DNA of 64,000 nt from Daphnia carinata (Eukaryota; Arthropoda; Branchiopoda; Diplostraca; Daphniidae), in assembly GCF_022539665.2 (NCBI RefSeq), contig NC_081339.1, positions 5,756,017 to 5,820,016 of the forward strand, given 5' to 3'. Shown in pieces: positions 25,326 to 36,767 of the stretch. The notes below the pieces were generated by a model. The model saw only the letters and a program-made list of their open reading frames with translations. It ran no database searches and had not been told where the DNA came from. Numbering within the stretch: position 1 is the stretch's first letter; each line of letters begins with the position of its first letter. The position numbers and the translations under genes were made by a program.

Positions 25326-26756
25326 ATGTTGTCGATGCAGTTCTTCGTGAGAATTTGTAATCTTTTTTACAAAAGAAGAACAGCCAGTGGTCCATTGTTA
25401 ATCGTAGGATTTTTGGCAATCGGCTGCTTCCTCTTCATCCACTTTCAGGTAAAAATTCTTCAAGATTTTTAAATACATTTTCTTCTTTTAAATTTGAGGT
25501 TGTTCAAACATTGTGGTATTGGGAGAGAATAACAAATCTTATGTGAAACATCTAATGTCTCATTTCTGTAAAAACAAAAACAGAAGCCGTTGGAGAAGAT
25601 TTCAACAGGAATCGACAATGGCAAAACTATATCCAAAATATCATCAACAACCCAACGGGGCATTAGCCAAAGATCTCTGAAGCGAATCTTATTCTGGAAT
25701 CTCTATTTCGAATCAAGAAATTACGAAGTCGGATTGGGACAAAAGCCTTTCTTTGACGCTGGATGTCGGTTCACCAATTGCCTAACGACGGACGATCGCA
25801 ATTTCATGAACGCCAGTGACGCCATCCTCTTCCACGCCAACGATTTCGACGAAATCGATCTGCCCGACATCCGATACCCGAATCAACGTTACATCTTCTA
25901 CAATTACGAGACTTGTGTACAAGACAAAGACCTGCCCATTTTCATTTGGACGAAAAACTTCTTTAACTGGACCATGACGTATCGCCGTGATTCTGACATT
26001 TACGATGCCCATCCGTACGGAGCAATTAGAAGGCGAAGCGGTGCCCCTAACCCTCCGCTGGCCATGCCACCCTTGCATCCGGAGGCAGCCGATCTATTGC
26101 AGCACCCATGGAACAAGTCGTCTAGTAGGCCGTTACTAAACAAAAAGAAGAATATGGTTGCCTGGTTTGTTTCCAACTGCAAAACAGACGGCCTCAGAGA
26201 AGAATATTTTGCCCGTCTTGGCCAATATGTCAAGGTGGACGTATATGGCGGTTGTGGAACGCTCAGTTGCCTGCCATCGGGAAGTGGGAAATGCGACCAA
26301 CTGCTGGACAGCTACAGGTTTTACGTGGCTGCTGAGAACGCCATTTGCATAGACTACGTCACTGAGAAATTCTACAGGGCCTTGGCGTCCAACATAATAC
26401 CCATCGTCTACGGAGGAGCTAATTATTCTCATTATGCACCACCTTCGTCGTACATTGAGGCGAGCGATTTCAAGTCACCCAAAGCGCTGGCTGATTATTT
26501 GAAGTTGCTGAACGAAAATGACGACCTCTACTTGAAATATTTTGACTGGAAAAAGGATTACGAAGTGGTGAGACAACCGATGAACGGCTGGTGCCAGCTT
26601 TGCGAGATGCTCAACGATCGTCATCAACGACCGCAAGTTTACATAGATGTGGCGGATTGGTGGTTCCAAAACGATACGTCTTGTATTTCAGGACACGATT
26701 TCCTCAATAATTCGCTGGGCGTTGAATTGCAAAAAGGAAAACTATCCAAAAATTGA
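25326..26756 (+). CDS. Alpha-1,3-fucosyltransferase (GT10), copy 2
   Basis: Model: 25326-25448 and 25584-26756 (TGA); 431 residues. Exon 1 gives a basic tail and anchor (GPLLIVGFLAIGCFLFIHF, about 22-40), then the stem begins in exon 2. GT10 landmarks are the YIFYNYE segment, NWTMTYRRDSDI, VAWFVSNCKT, the donor-binding VAAENAICIDYVTEKFYRAL block followed by IPIVYGGANYSHYAPP, and WKKDYE with CxxC (CQLC). The last 110 residues match copy 1 almost word for word (SPKALADYL, LYxKYxDWKKDY), so these are paralogues on opposite sides of the cluster. The expected reaction is GDP-fucose to GlcNAc in the Golgi lumen. Confidence 0.92.
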
Positions 26757-27220
26757 AATCAATGAAACAGTGTATTGTGAAACCATCATAAACCGAGCAG
26801 AAATACACAGCCACCGATCACTTCAATGTGCATGGAACCATTTCACGTATATTGTTTACATATGTATACCGTTTAAATGTTTAATTTGTATGCAATTGAA
26901 CATTCATTTCCACATTCCAAAGATTTAAAATTTATGTTTTGATATCTTTACTCTACACGATCGAATTTCTCTTGAGCGTATTTGTTAAGGATTGGTCATT
27001 TTCCCAACGTCTTGTGAACTATTTTCCATGTCTTCCGATTGTTTTTACATATGGTATTTTCTATTCGCTAGGTGGCAGCAGCTGCGCAACTACCGGCGAA
27101 TAAACAGAGACACTGCGGCCTACACATTTAGTTACCATGCCTGCTGTCAGAAATCAGCTGATGTAAATATAGAGGCGTGAACTTGAAATTAAGTGATTTG
27201 GTCCGTCAACGATTAACGCT

Positions 27221-30200
27221 ATGTTCAATATTCGCAATCTGGTCAGCCGGATATCCCAGGTATTTTCTTCAAGCAACGACCCGTTTTTGATATTTCGGCC
27301 CTACTAACTGCGCCTTTCTTTCTCTCCTCATTAGGCAAAAGATGGAGATAGCAGCGAAACGTCCTCAAATAAGAGTCGAACATTCTCACAGGCAAGCACT
27401 GCGTATTCTGATGACGGAGCCGTTCCTGTTGAAGCTGAGGGTTTCCTTTGCCCCACCTGCATGGCAGCTTTTCCATCTGCAGACAATCTTCAGTCTCATT
27501 ATGAAAAGGAACATTTGGAACCAGGAGCCAATTATCTTTGCCCAGTCTGTAAAGCAAGACTTGACAATGCCACTGAACTAGAGCTTCATTATTCAGTTCA
27601 TCACTCTGCCTCTTCTGCGAAAGCCACAGGAGATCAAGAAACTTTAATACAAGAGATCAATACCCTTACTGCATCCCTAAATGAGGAAAGGTAAATCTGC
27701 TCGATATTCATGATTGACATGTGGTTTTGAACACATTCAAATTTCAGATGGAATTCCGAAGAATTGCATAAAGAAGTCACACAACTCAAGGCATTGATTC
27801 AAGCACAAGGATCAGGTGATGAACACCAAATGTACCAGCAGCAGCTTCAGGGCCTGTCAGAAACAAAATCACTGTGTAAATAGGACAAGCACAAAAAATA
27901 CTGCTAAATTGACTACCTTATCTATTAATTATGTTTTCCATAGTAACCTCAGAAGTGCTTCTTCTAAGGAAGCAGTTGGCTGAGGCATTAGAAACGACGG
28001 TGAATCTTAAACAAGGACGAGAAAAATTAGAAGAAAAAACTGCACGAAATTCACAGACTGTGGCACAGTTGCAGGCGTCTTTGGATGAAAATTTGGGCCT
28101 TGTGGCCGCTTTAAGAGAAAATATTAAGGATCTCGAAACACAACTGGCGCACAAGTAAAAATGTAGAAACTTCCTTTTAATTCATCACTCTCGCAACGAT
28201 CCTCGTTCACTTAGCTCATGCTCAGATGATGCCGAAGTTTTGAAGAAGGAGCTCGCAACTGTCCAACACCTAATGGATGACTTGGCTACAACCAAACAAA
28301 GAGAACTGGGAGATTTGCAAAAAAAGCTTGACGTCCTTCAGGCTGATCACGAAGCCCTAAAAAATCAGCACAATTCAAGCCAAAGCATAGAAGAAACTCG
28401 ACCTTCGGTAGGAAATCAATAATTGTGTTTTGGTTGTGTCCTCGCTGTACTATTAGTCCAACTTTGGGGCACATTCAAGGCACCAGATGAAGATACACTC
28501 GCACGCTTGCAGCAGCTAGAGGCAGACAATCTTCGTTTAGAAAATGAATTAACACGTCAGAAGGAAGAAACTGACGAAGTCAGGCGGATTTTTTTGGAAA
28601 AAAGTGAACAAGTAAGTAAAGCAGCCACACGCCCTCTCCTTTTGTTATTTGTTTTAAATTTGATCCTATAATTGGTTCGTTTGGAATTCATGTTTCAGTT
28701 GTTATCAATGCAAAATATGAGGGAGGAAACAGACATGTGTGTTGGGCAGCTCCGACAAGAAGTTACGTTGCTTCAGGTATTACTACAGCACAATTTCTAC
28801 CGAATAATTTGAAGGCACTGAATTCTGTAATGTTTACTCATATCCAGGACATGTTAAACCAAGCTCGTCACCAAGCAGAAGGACAAGTCTCAGCTAAAGA
28901 AGACGAGCTTATGCGCTTTAAATTGGATCTTTCGAAACATCAACAACAAGTAAGACATTGGATTGTTCATTTGCTTTATGATCATTCTTTTTCTAAGAAA
29001 ACTTCGTTCACAGGTTGATCAACTGGAATCCAGATGCCGTAGCCTGCAGCAATCCAATGATGACCTTACCAACAGTCTCACCCGGAAGGATCGTGAAGTA
29101 GAAGAATATATTAAGTCCCAGCAACAAATGTGAGTAAACGTTTGCAGTAAAATGCTTGCTTCTCTCACTAACTAATTTATTCTTACATCTTAGGGCTGGC
29201 AAAGCTGTTGTACTAGAGGAAAAAATTGCGCGCTTAGAGCAAGAAAGAGCGGAACTTTTGGTAAAAATTGAAGAGGGTGAGGGATTCGATGCAGCCATCC
29301 AACAAATCCAGCAAGACAATGTAAAATTAATTCATTAAAAAAATTCTGTTTTATGCAACGTATTAAAAATGTCTTTTTCTTTTTTGTTCTTCAGGCACGA
29401 TTACAAGAGGAACTCGCAGCTACCAATAAAACTGTATCTGCTATGGAATGCCACCAGAAAGCCAAAGCTGATGAATGGATCTTTGCTGAAAGTCAGCTAA
29501 AAGAAGAGAAGATTAAATTGCAAGAGCAGTTGTCCAACTTATCAAGTCAGCTCGAAGGAACTCGAGAGAAGCAAACAAATCTTCAGATATCTCTTGGAAA
29601 GGTCAATAAAGATGCCCAAGATTGGCAAGCCAAGTGCCATGAGCTCGAATCGCAAATACGTAAGATTGAGGAACACAATCAAGTTGAAGTAAGCATTGCA
29701 AAGATGCCATAGGTTCTTACTATCTTTCAACCTGGGTTTTTATATTACCTTACTCTTCCTAAAGGTAACCCAGTTAACTGAAAAAAATCGGATGTCACTC
29801 GACAAAGCAAATGAGGAAATCCAAGAATGGCAAGCTAAATTTCGTCAGCAGGAATCGAAAATAAGAGAGCTTGAGGAGCATAACCTCCTACAAGTAAATA
29901 TTTTCGAAACATTATTCATGTAACAAGCTTTTCATATCTATAAAATATCCCTTCCGCTTAAGGTAAAACAACTGTCGGAGAAGAATGATGAGCTAAAGAA
30001 ATTGCACTGTGACCTGGAAGGTGCTAGACAAAAGATTTCCGGAAAAGATGACCAGATTAATGATCTGGCGAGTAAACTGGAACAAGCTAAAAACCATGCA
30101 CAACAGTTGGGAGAGACCATTAAGACTCTAGAAGCCGAGATGTGCCAACTGAAATCAACTAATCAAGAGAATGTTAAGCAATTGGATCAACTGCTTTGCC

Positions 30201-31415
30201 AGTTGAGTGACAAAACAAGTATCATCAGCAGATTGGAAGGTCGAGTGACTGAGCTGGAGCCGCTTGCCGAAGAAGTAGAGCAAGAAAAGCTACGACGTAT
30301 CAAAGTAAGTTCACGAGGAAATTTAAGCCTTATCCTAAATTCCTTTGTCTAATGACTGTTTCAAAAGGATAAGGCCGAATGGAATGAACACGAGCAACTC
30401 TTGCTAGGCGAAAAAGAATCATTTGCAACACTGAGTAAGCACCTCCAGCAGCAATTAGACGAGCAAAAAACTGAGCACCGCATTCACCTGCAGCGGCTCA
30501 AAAGTGAGTCAGAAGGTCTGCTGAAAGACAAGACCCAGCTAATCGAGCAATTGGTAAACACAATTGATATGTTCAAATGGTTCATGAAGTGATTGCTTGT
30601 CCACATATCTTCCGACAGAATACAGCCAAAGATGGTCGAGCAAAGGAAATTAGCGCCTGGCAAGAAAAACGTGTGAAGCTCGAAGAAGAAATTAAGAGCC
30701 TCACGGGCAATTTGAAAGCAGCGGAAGATTTATCGGCAACTCGCTACCAGCGTTGCGAAGAATTACAAGCTTCGGCAGAGAAATACCATACGCTGAAAAT
30801 TGGTACGAATGTTGATCGACCAGGGTATATTATCAAATGTAATTTATTGCTCGTGCGATTTCCAAAACAGAGCTTGAAACGCGGGTAGCTTTATTGGAGG
30901 AGGGAAATACGGAGTTACAGAACAACTGCACCCAATGGGAAAACGAAGTTGACAGACTGAAATTCAACGCAGCCGAATTGCGCCGTCGCTTGGAAGATTC
31001 ACAAGCTGCTCTGCACGAACTCGGTCGTGAAAACCAAAGCCTTCAGGTCAGAATGCGATGTACAATTAGAATAACATTTCCGTTAAATGTAAAGGTTTTT
31101 TTTACACGTCTTCAGATGGAAAATGCCAAACTGCAGGGCCGCAAGTGGGCCGATGATTCCGAAGTGAATGAATGTCTAAGCTGCCAAAAAGGCTTTAACC
31201 TTACTGGTACTACCATCTACAATATATACTATAGATTTCTTATGGTACTAATATTTTGTATGTTCGAACCAGTCAGGAAACATCACTGTCGTAACTGCGG
31301 CCAAATTTTCTGCAACGAGTGCTCTAGCAAATCTACTGCCGTTGGTAACAGCCGGAAACTCGTCAGAGTTTGCGATTCCTGCTTCAAGGAGTTGACCATA
31401 AACTCCGCACGTTAA
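27221..31415 (+). CDS. EEA1: Early endosome antigen 1
   Basis: Model of 18 exons: 27221-27259, 27335-27690, 27748-27875, 27944-28154, 28215-28407, 28480-28611, 28699-28776, 28848-28949, 29014-29129, 29194-29320, 29395-29688, 29765-29893, 29963-30304, 30368-30553, 30619-30802, 30871-31046, 31116-31206, 31273-31415; 1008 residues (human about 1410). There are two N-terminal C2H2-like fingers (about 52-75 and 83-105; the first is the Rab5-binding type). A very long coiled coil follows. The C-terminal FYVE finger (about 945-1005) has CLSCQKGF, the PI3P-binding RKHHCRNCG block and [15 protein letters not shown] before the FYVE matches EEA1 directly. It tethers early endosomes with Rab5 and PI3P. 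The coiled coil is shortened compared with vertebrates. The exon 5/6 and 15/16 joins are the least certain. Confidence 0.92.
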
Positions 31416-31556
31416 TATTTGTCCCCTATTCTATTACCGTCTGATTTATTTTAAAATGACAGTAATTATGAATGCCGTCATTTAATCCTAACATTAATTG
31501 CTCCATTTGAAAAATTATTAAGGAAGCATGTTTTCGTATCCTGATTTCAACATGAA

Positions 31557-31570
31557 AATAAATGTTTATT
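31557..31570. terminator. Palindromic bidirectional poly(A) signal
   Basis: AATAAA on the + strand (31557-31562) and AATAAA on the - strand (31570-31565) are separated by two bases, within the inverted repeat AAATAAATGTTTATTT. The first would serve EEA1 and the second MED8, which are convergent (stops at 31415 and 31584). Confidence 0.6.
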
Positions 31571-31583
31571 TGATTTAGTCTGT

Positions 31584-32583
31584 TTATCTGTTGTAGGGGT
31601 GCACTTGGCTGGCGGCTTTGATAGTCGTCTTTATAGTGCTTGTAGTTTTCCCTGGAGCCGGACCGGCCTGCGCGCGTCCAGGACCTTTGAAAAGCATTAA
31701 ATAAAATAAAAATGAGAGATAAGCAGGAAGAAGCTGTATATATATTGTGTATGTATACCAGGTTGAGCAGGAGCTGCTATGGGGAGGGTTTTGAGGTTCT
31801 TTCCCAAACCCACTGCTGCAATTAGAGTGTGCGTATCAGCCATCACACAGGTTTGAGCGGCCGCAGCTCTCACGGTAGCTTCATTCTCCCAGTCCTCTCT
31901 GGAATGTGTGATTTGCTCCAACACATGATTAACTACCTTGTTCAATGCATTAATTTGTTTCTGGGCTGTTTCTGGTGGAACCTTCAACATCACAAAATAC
32001 AGAAAAATTTAGCATCATCACATCTGCAGAAACAACATTTTTACCTGTGAGGCTCGTTGCTCAAACTGATTTTGTCGCTGCTCCACATCAGGATCAGGTT
32101 TTGTTCGTAACATATCTGGTGTTATGTCATGTGAAAAAGCCACAACACGTCCTTCGGTTGCTTGCTTGAGTTCTGAAAGAAAATTCTGTTATTAGTCATC
32201 TCAGTTATTATAAAAGACAACCAGATTTCTACCTTCATCAGGATCAGGGCTTAAGACAAGAGGTAAAACTATCAGGTTCCTCAAAAGCGGAGTCTTATCG
32301 TTTTTCATAACCTTCAGCAACGTGTTCATCTATTTCAAGAAAACCAAAAGTATGTACATTAATTTTGCATTTGAGTAGTGAACCAGCCCCCATATTTAAT
32401 TTAAGTAAAGAAAATGACCTGGCCTGATATGACGGCATAACTGTCCAAAAATGAAGGCCAACTAAGGGAAGCATATTCATTTTCCAATCTAAATAAAAGA
32501 GTTCGAATTGAAGTTTTCAAATCATTTATCCGTTGTAGTAGTGCTTCCAAGGCAGCATCCAACTGTTTTTCTTCTCGCTGCAT
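31584..32583 (-). CDS. MED8: Mediator complex subunit 8
   Basis: Model on the minus strand: 32583-32419, 32329-32233, 32172-32045, 31981-31759, 31684-31584; 237 residues. The N-terminus [19 protein letters not shown] is nearly identical to vertebrate MED8. The sequence continues with [34 protein letters not shown], the [16 protein letters not shown] block and the C-terminal Pro/Gly-rich tail ending HPYNR. MED8 is a head-module subunit that contacts MED18/MED20 and couples activators to RNA polymerase II. It is head-to-head with MRPS25 (209 bp between starts), so the two probably share a promoter region. Confidence 0.95.
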
Positions 32584-32792
32584 TTTCTAAGTTTTCCAAA
32601 AACCTTTTTTTCTTTTTTATTGCCTAAACATAGAAACTTGGAAGCTTTCAAACCAATCGAAGCGTCTGCTAAACCAAAGCCACCTGGTGTAACAAAATAA
32701 AACAACCCTAGAAGTGTCTGCTAGTGAACTCCAGTTTCCAAGTATTTGTGCTGGTATATAATTCCATTTTGTAACATACTTTACACTGTAAA

Positions 32793-33414
32793 ATGCCGTT
32801 TATGAAAGGTCCGGCCCCGATCCGGAGAACCATAGAATATTTAGACAGAAACAAACTAGTTTTGAAGGAGAGAGTAAAAATTTTCTCAATTAACTACAAT
32901 ACAAAAGGTGATAACCACGAAGGCGCACGTCAATTCGTTTTCTGGCATCTACCTCAGCTGCAGTTTAAAAATCCTAATATTCAGATAACCACATTCAAGA
33001 ACCTGACACCAAGCCCCTTCATACGATGTTATTTAGGTAAAGTAAATGCATATGATTTTCTCATTTCTTAAGTTGATAAGCAATACAAAGCTTCTATTCT
33101 TTAGAAAACGGGGAAGAGGTACTTATGGATGTTGACTTCAAGTCTAAAGATGAAATTTATGAAAGAGTGAGGAGGATAATCTGTAAATCAGAGTATGTTC
33201 TGTTTTTCTCCAATTTTTTATGGTTACTTATGAGCAAATGTTTAGGGAAACTTTGAAAGCCGAAGATAAGCTTGACAATCCTGCTAATTTTGGGTCAAAA
33301 TGTCAGAAGCATTGCATCTGTGAAGTCCCTGGCCAGATACCTTGTCCATCTTTAGTCCCATTGCCCAAGAGTTGGAGAGGCAAATACAAGTTTCAAAAGC
33401 CAGATGAATTGTAG
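32793..33414 (+). CDS. MRPS25: Mitochondrial small ribosomal subunit protein mS25
   Basis: Model: 32793-33036, 33105-33192, 33246-33414 (TAG); 166 residues. It opens [17 protein letters not shown] and has [28 protein letters not shown] and [10 protein letters not shown], then the C-terminal [20 protein letters not shown] block that identifies MRPS25. The N-terminal half is the thioredoxin-like L51/S25/CI-B8 fold. Zinc-type cysteines (CQKHCICE) are kept. It works in the mitochondrial 28S subunit. The gene is convergent with TOMM6 (97 bp between stops). Confidence 0.95.
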
Positions 33415-33511
33415 ATCAACATGTGTATCAAACACAGATTAGTCAATTAAAAAACAATTTTCAGATTTTTGTTGGCTTATTTTATTTGTTACTGTTTGAA
33501 CACTAATATTT

Positions 33512-33733
33512 TTATTGAATTTGAGGGGCCATAAGGTCCACGCCGATCGACTCACGTGCTAGCTTGACTCCCAAGGCGAACAAAGCCACACTCTTCACCA
33601 ACGACCTGGAAAGAGTTATCAATTAGCTTCGGTTTTGTGTAGTAATTGTTTTAGTGCATTACCATCTGAAGGGATCGTTGTAAAAACTTTTAATGAACTG
33701 CATTTTTCCAGGTTTCTTATTTGATCTTTCCAT
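33512..33733 (-). CDS. TOMM6: TOM complex small subunit Tom6
   Basis: Model on the minus strand: 33733-33663 and 33605-33512; 54 residues, too short for a plain ORF scan because of the split. The C-terminal part (SLVKSVALFALGVKLARESI then GVDLMAPQ) aligns with vertebrate TOMM6, including the diagnostic DLMAPQ ending and single membrane helix. Tom6 stabilises the mitochondrial outer-membrane import pore. The N-terminus is shorter than in mammals. The stop codon is embedded in the poly(A) signal (CAATAAAA). Confidence 0.85.
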
Positions 33734-34358
33734 AATGATAACTTTTCCTTAATTTCCTTACGTGACCGAGTGTGCAGACGATTTTTCTATGCTTTATCGC
33801 TTCGGCTCACATGAGCCATGGGAGGCGGAGCTAGAGAAGGCTAGGTTTAAGTTGAGTGAACTCTAGAAATCAAAACTTTAAATATCTATTTATTAACGCT
33901 GACTTCAAGTAATAAAGAAATGTTAGAATTTTCGTATTAGTGTGCAGCTGAAAATGTGCTCAAGTTGTGTAAAAAAAATTAGAAACTGCAGTGGTGTAGC
34001 GTGTACGTAACAGGGCTTCGTTCAAAACAAGTGCGGTTTGAGGTTTTTAATGCATGGTAAATAGATATCCTTTTCAGATGAATTGCAAATTTCTAATATA
34101 CGGTAATAATGGTAAAGTATTTCAATCAAAAATATTTTCCAATGTATAATAATTTATTTAAAACCACTTTTCAATAATCATGCGAGGGTCATCCTTCTTT
34201 TGTTTTGCTAATGCTAGTATCAAATTGTAAATCAGAAGTGAAACTACTCGGTTCGCACCGTTCCATGTGGAAAATTAGATATAAATAGATAATTGTCGAC
34301 AACATTACATTTTTACTTAACCAAGTGCTCACCTTGTTGCTCGCATTATTCTCGTTGT

Positions 34359-34860
34359 ATGCCTTTTGAAATGGAAACGTTAGAAAATGCAGTTTTCCGA
34401 TCAATGAAACAAAAAGCCTTGACATTACAACTTTATAAAGATCTGAGATTTGGTGAGATTCACGTTTTATCGAATAGTTTAGTAATAACTTAAAAAACGG
34501 CATTATTTAGTAAGGGCTTTTGATGATTTGAAGATGCATCAGGTTGATGAATTGGATTTAGTCTATCTGACAGGACATTTGCCAGAGGATAGCGAACAAG
34601 AAGTCTTTTTTCCATTAGCTGCAGATGAAGCTATATCATTAAACAGAATTGCTGTCTTTCAAAATCATCTCTTACAACATCACAATTTGAAAAGGTAATG
34701 TTCTGCAGAGCTCCTTTGCCTCTCTTTCTATTGCCACTTGAATTTTTGTTCATTCAATTAAAGGCTTACTTTGGCACTAATTGATGCTGATTCTACAATG
34801 GTTTACTTCTGTGTCACTCCTGGCCTATTACCTCCATCAGAATTGGAATCAAGGAAATAA
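34359..34860 (+). CDS. TSEN15: tRNA-splicing endonuclease subunit Sen15
   Basis: Model: 34359-34452, 34511-34694, 34764-34860 (TAA); 124 residues. It is the TSEN15 core only, with an N-terminal helix (KALTLQLYKDLRF), the VDELDLVYLTGHLPE strand, then FFPLAADEAISLNRI and the C-terminal LTLALIDADSTMVYFCVTPG. Human TSEN15 is longer because of a disordered N-terminus. It is a non-catalytic partner that pairs with TSEN34 in pre-tRNA intron removal. AATAAA (34856-34861) overlaps the stop codon. It is convergent with MEA1 (61 bp between stops). Confidence 0.88.
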
Positions 34861-34921
34861 AAAGAACCTTTTGTTTTATAGTTTATTCAAGATCACTCTC
34901 CAAATTTGAATTTGCAAAATT

Positions 34922-35487
34922 TCAATCAAATACTGCCCAAGTGTCATCTGCCTCCTTCCCAACTTTCTCATCAACCACCTGCTTAAGTTGTTCATCAGTT
35001 ATTGAGTGGGCCCAAACTGGAATAGCTGAATTTGGAAGTATTACTTTTGACATTATTGACTTGATAGTTTCAATTTGCACAGTGTCAAGTGGAATGCTAG
35101 GTTTATCACTACAGCTTACAGCTGGAGTTGAAGTCTCTATAGTCACTAGGTTATGGTAATCATGGCTTGTTCTAATCTGGAATTCCTGACCATCATAAGT
35201 GCTGTACCCGAATTCCACATCGTCATCTTCATCGTCACAATTTGAAGTTGGTAGAAGTTCATAACCATTTGGTCTGATTTCTTGTGGCTCTTCATTATCT
35301 TCTACATCAACCAGGTCTCTAAAAATGTAGAAAGAAACAGTTACCTTTATGAAAAAAAATTTAACATAAACATTAAAAGAATACAAAAAGACCTATCGGT
35401 TAAATCAGCAGTGAACCCATCGTGGTCTGGGTTATTTTCGTTCTCAGGCGCACGACCCAAATCGGGCTCGGGAGAATTTCCGGTCAT
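34922..35487 (-). CDS. MEA1: Male-enhanced antigen 1 homologue
   Basis: Model on the minus strand: 35487-35393 and 35318-34922; 163 residues. The protein is acidic and mostly disordered. It has the NGYELLP motif early and the conserved MEA1 C-terminal block SIPLDTVQIETIKSIMSKV followed by IPVWAHSITDEQLKQVV. The molecular role of the family is not established. It is divergent from CutA with a 555-bp shared upstream region. Its stop is 61 bp from that of TSEN15. Confidence 0.85.
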
Positions 35488-35847
35488 TTTCTTACGATAT
35501 GTCTAACTACGAAAACCTCTTGAAGTTAGAAAATCGCACGAAAATTGACAGAACGTAGTAAACCGTGCACTTGGTAAAACGCGGACGCGGTCCGTGTTAT
35601 ATTGAACTGGTTCCACGCAAGGAGTGGAGCCAAGAGCATCCTCCCTAAACATTTTGCTATAACTTAATCACTTACGCCAATAGTTAAGTACATTTAAACT
35701 TTTTATTCGTTGGACAAATCGTAAAAGTGGCATTTTAAAATTTTTCTAGCTGTAATTTTCTGGTTTTTCTTTACCTCTGTTTCCGTTCTAAATTTTATAG
35801 CAACAATCCAAGTTTTAGACTTAATGAATCACGCAACTGTGTCCGAC

Positions 35848-35923
35848 CAGACGAAGTATCGATGGAACAATCGGCTTGCAATATCGCCGATACTAATCGC
35901 GGGCGTTAGCAGACGAAGTATCG
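35848..35923. promoter_or_regulatory. Repeated AGTATCG elements in the MEA1/CutA divergent promoter
   Basis: A 14-bp direct repeat CAGACGAAGTATCG occurs at 35848-35861 and 35910-35923, with an inverted CGATACT between them near 35888. The first copy continues as TATCGATG, one base off the DREF site TATCGATA known from Drosophila housekeeping promoters. Use as a binding site is inference. Confidence 0.35.
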
Positions 35924-36042
35924 TATTTTAAATTCTTAGTGTAACTAGAATATCACAGAACTTTTTAGTTTGATAAGGATTTAAATTGTAAAAAATTCCA
36001 CGTGTTGTAGATTGTGTTTCGGGGCTTCTAGGAATAGTGGTT

Positions 36043-36767
36043 ATGACACTTATTGTCTTTGAAGTTTTATCTAGGAATCTGTCAAAACGTCTTGTAAGCT
36101 CTGGTCCTCATTTTAGAATGCATTCTATGGCATTTATTACAGCACCCGATGAAGAGGTGGCCAAGAACATTGCTCGGTGAGAGCCGTTAACTCCTTTTTT
36201 ACGAGTTAAAAAACCTTAATTTCCATATTTTTTTTATTTTACAGTGGCCTTGTTACAGCGAAACTGGCAGCATGTGTCAACATAATTCCAAAAATCACAT
36301 CTGTGTAGGAATAAAATGTTATTGAAGTTCAAGCTTTAATTGTTAACTTCTTCGTTCAAACTAGGTATAATTGGGATGGAAAAATCAATGAAGATTCTGA
36401 AGTTTTAATGGTAATAAAAAATTTTTTTGCTTATTTTTAAAAGTAAACATAATTTTGTTATCATTTCTTCTCTAGATGGTGAAAACAAGAACCTCAGTCT
36501 TACCTGTGCTCACTGAATATGTCAAGTAATTTTTTACAGAAAATCTAGTACAACCCATGTTATTAGTTTATAACATTAAAATATTTTAGGAAGCATCATC
36601 CATATGAAGTATGTGAAGTCATTTCCACTCAGGTAAGTTATTTCTACTAGTCATTTCTATCCTTAACTAATGCTTTTTTGTTTACTCTTTAGATCCTACA
36701 GGGCAATCAACCTTATTTAGACTGGATACTAGAGTCTGTACCTGAAAAAGTGGTTGATGAACTATAG
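36043..36767 (+). CDS. CUTA: CutA-like protein
   Basis: Model of six exons: 36043-36176, 36245-36304, 36365-36410, 36476-36525, 36590-36632, 36693-36767 (TAG); 135 residues. CutA motifs are FITAPDEEVAKNIAR, KLAACVNIIPKITSVY, WDGKI, EDSEVLMMVKTRTSVLPVL and the signature HPYEVCEVI. The C-terminus ends after LDWILESV. The fold is a small ferredoxin-like trimer. In animals CutA is linked to membrane anchoring of acetylcholinesterase and to metal binding, although its real role is unclear. The start is the first Met in frame after an upstream stop, and the N-terminus may be a mitochondrial or secretory leader. Confidence 0.92.

Noticed and set aside
27243-27557. Minus-strand frame opposite EEA1 exons 1-2
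   Set aside because: It is a shadow of the zinc-finger-coding exon, whose plus-strand protein is clearly EEA1.
30894-31415. Unspliced reading of the EEA1 FYVE region
   Set aside because: It reads through a GT-AG intron; the spliced form restores the conserved FYVE sequence. Possible retention is noted as a finding.
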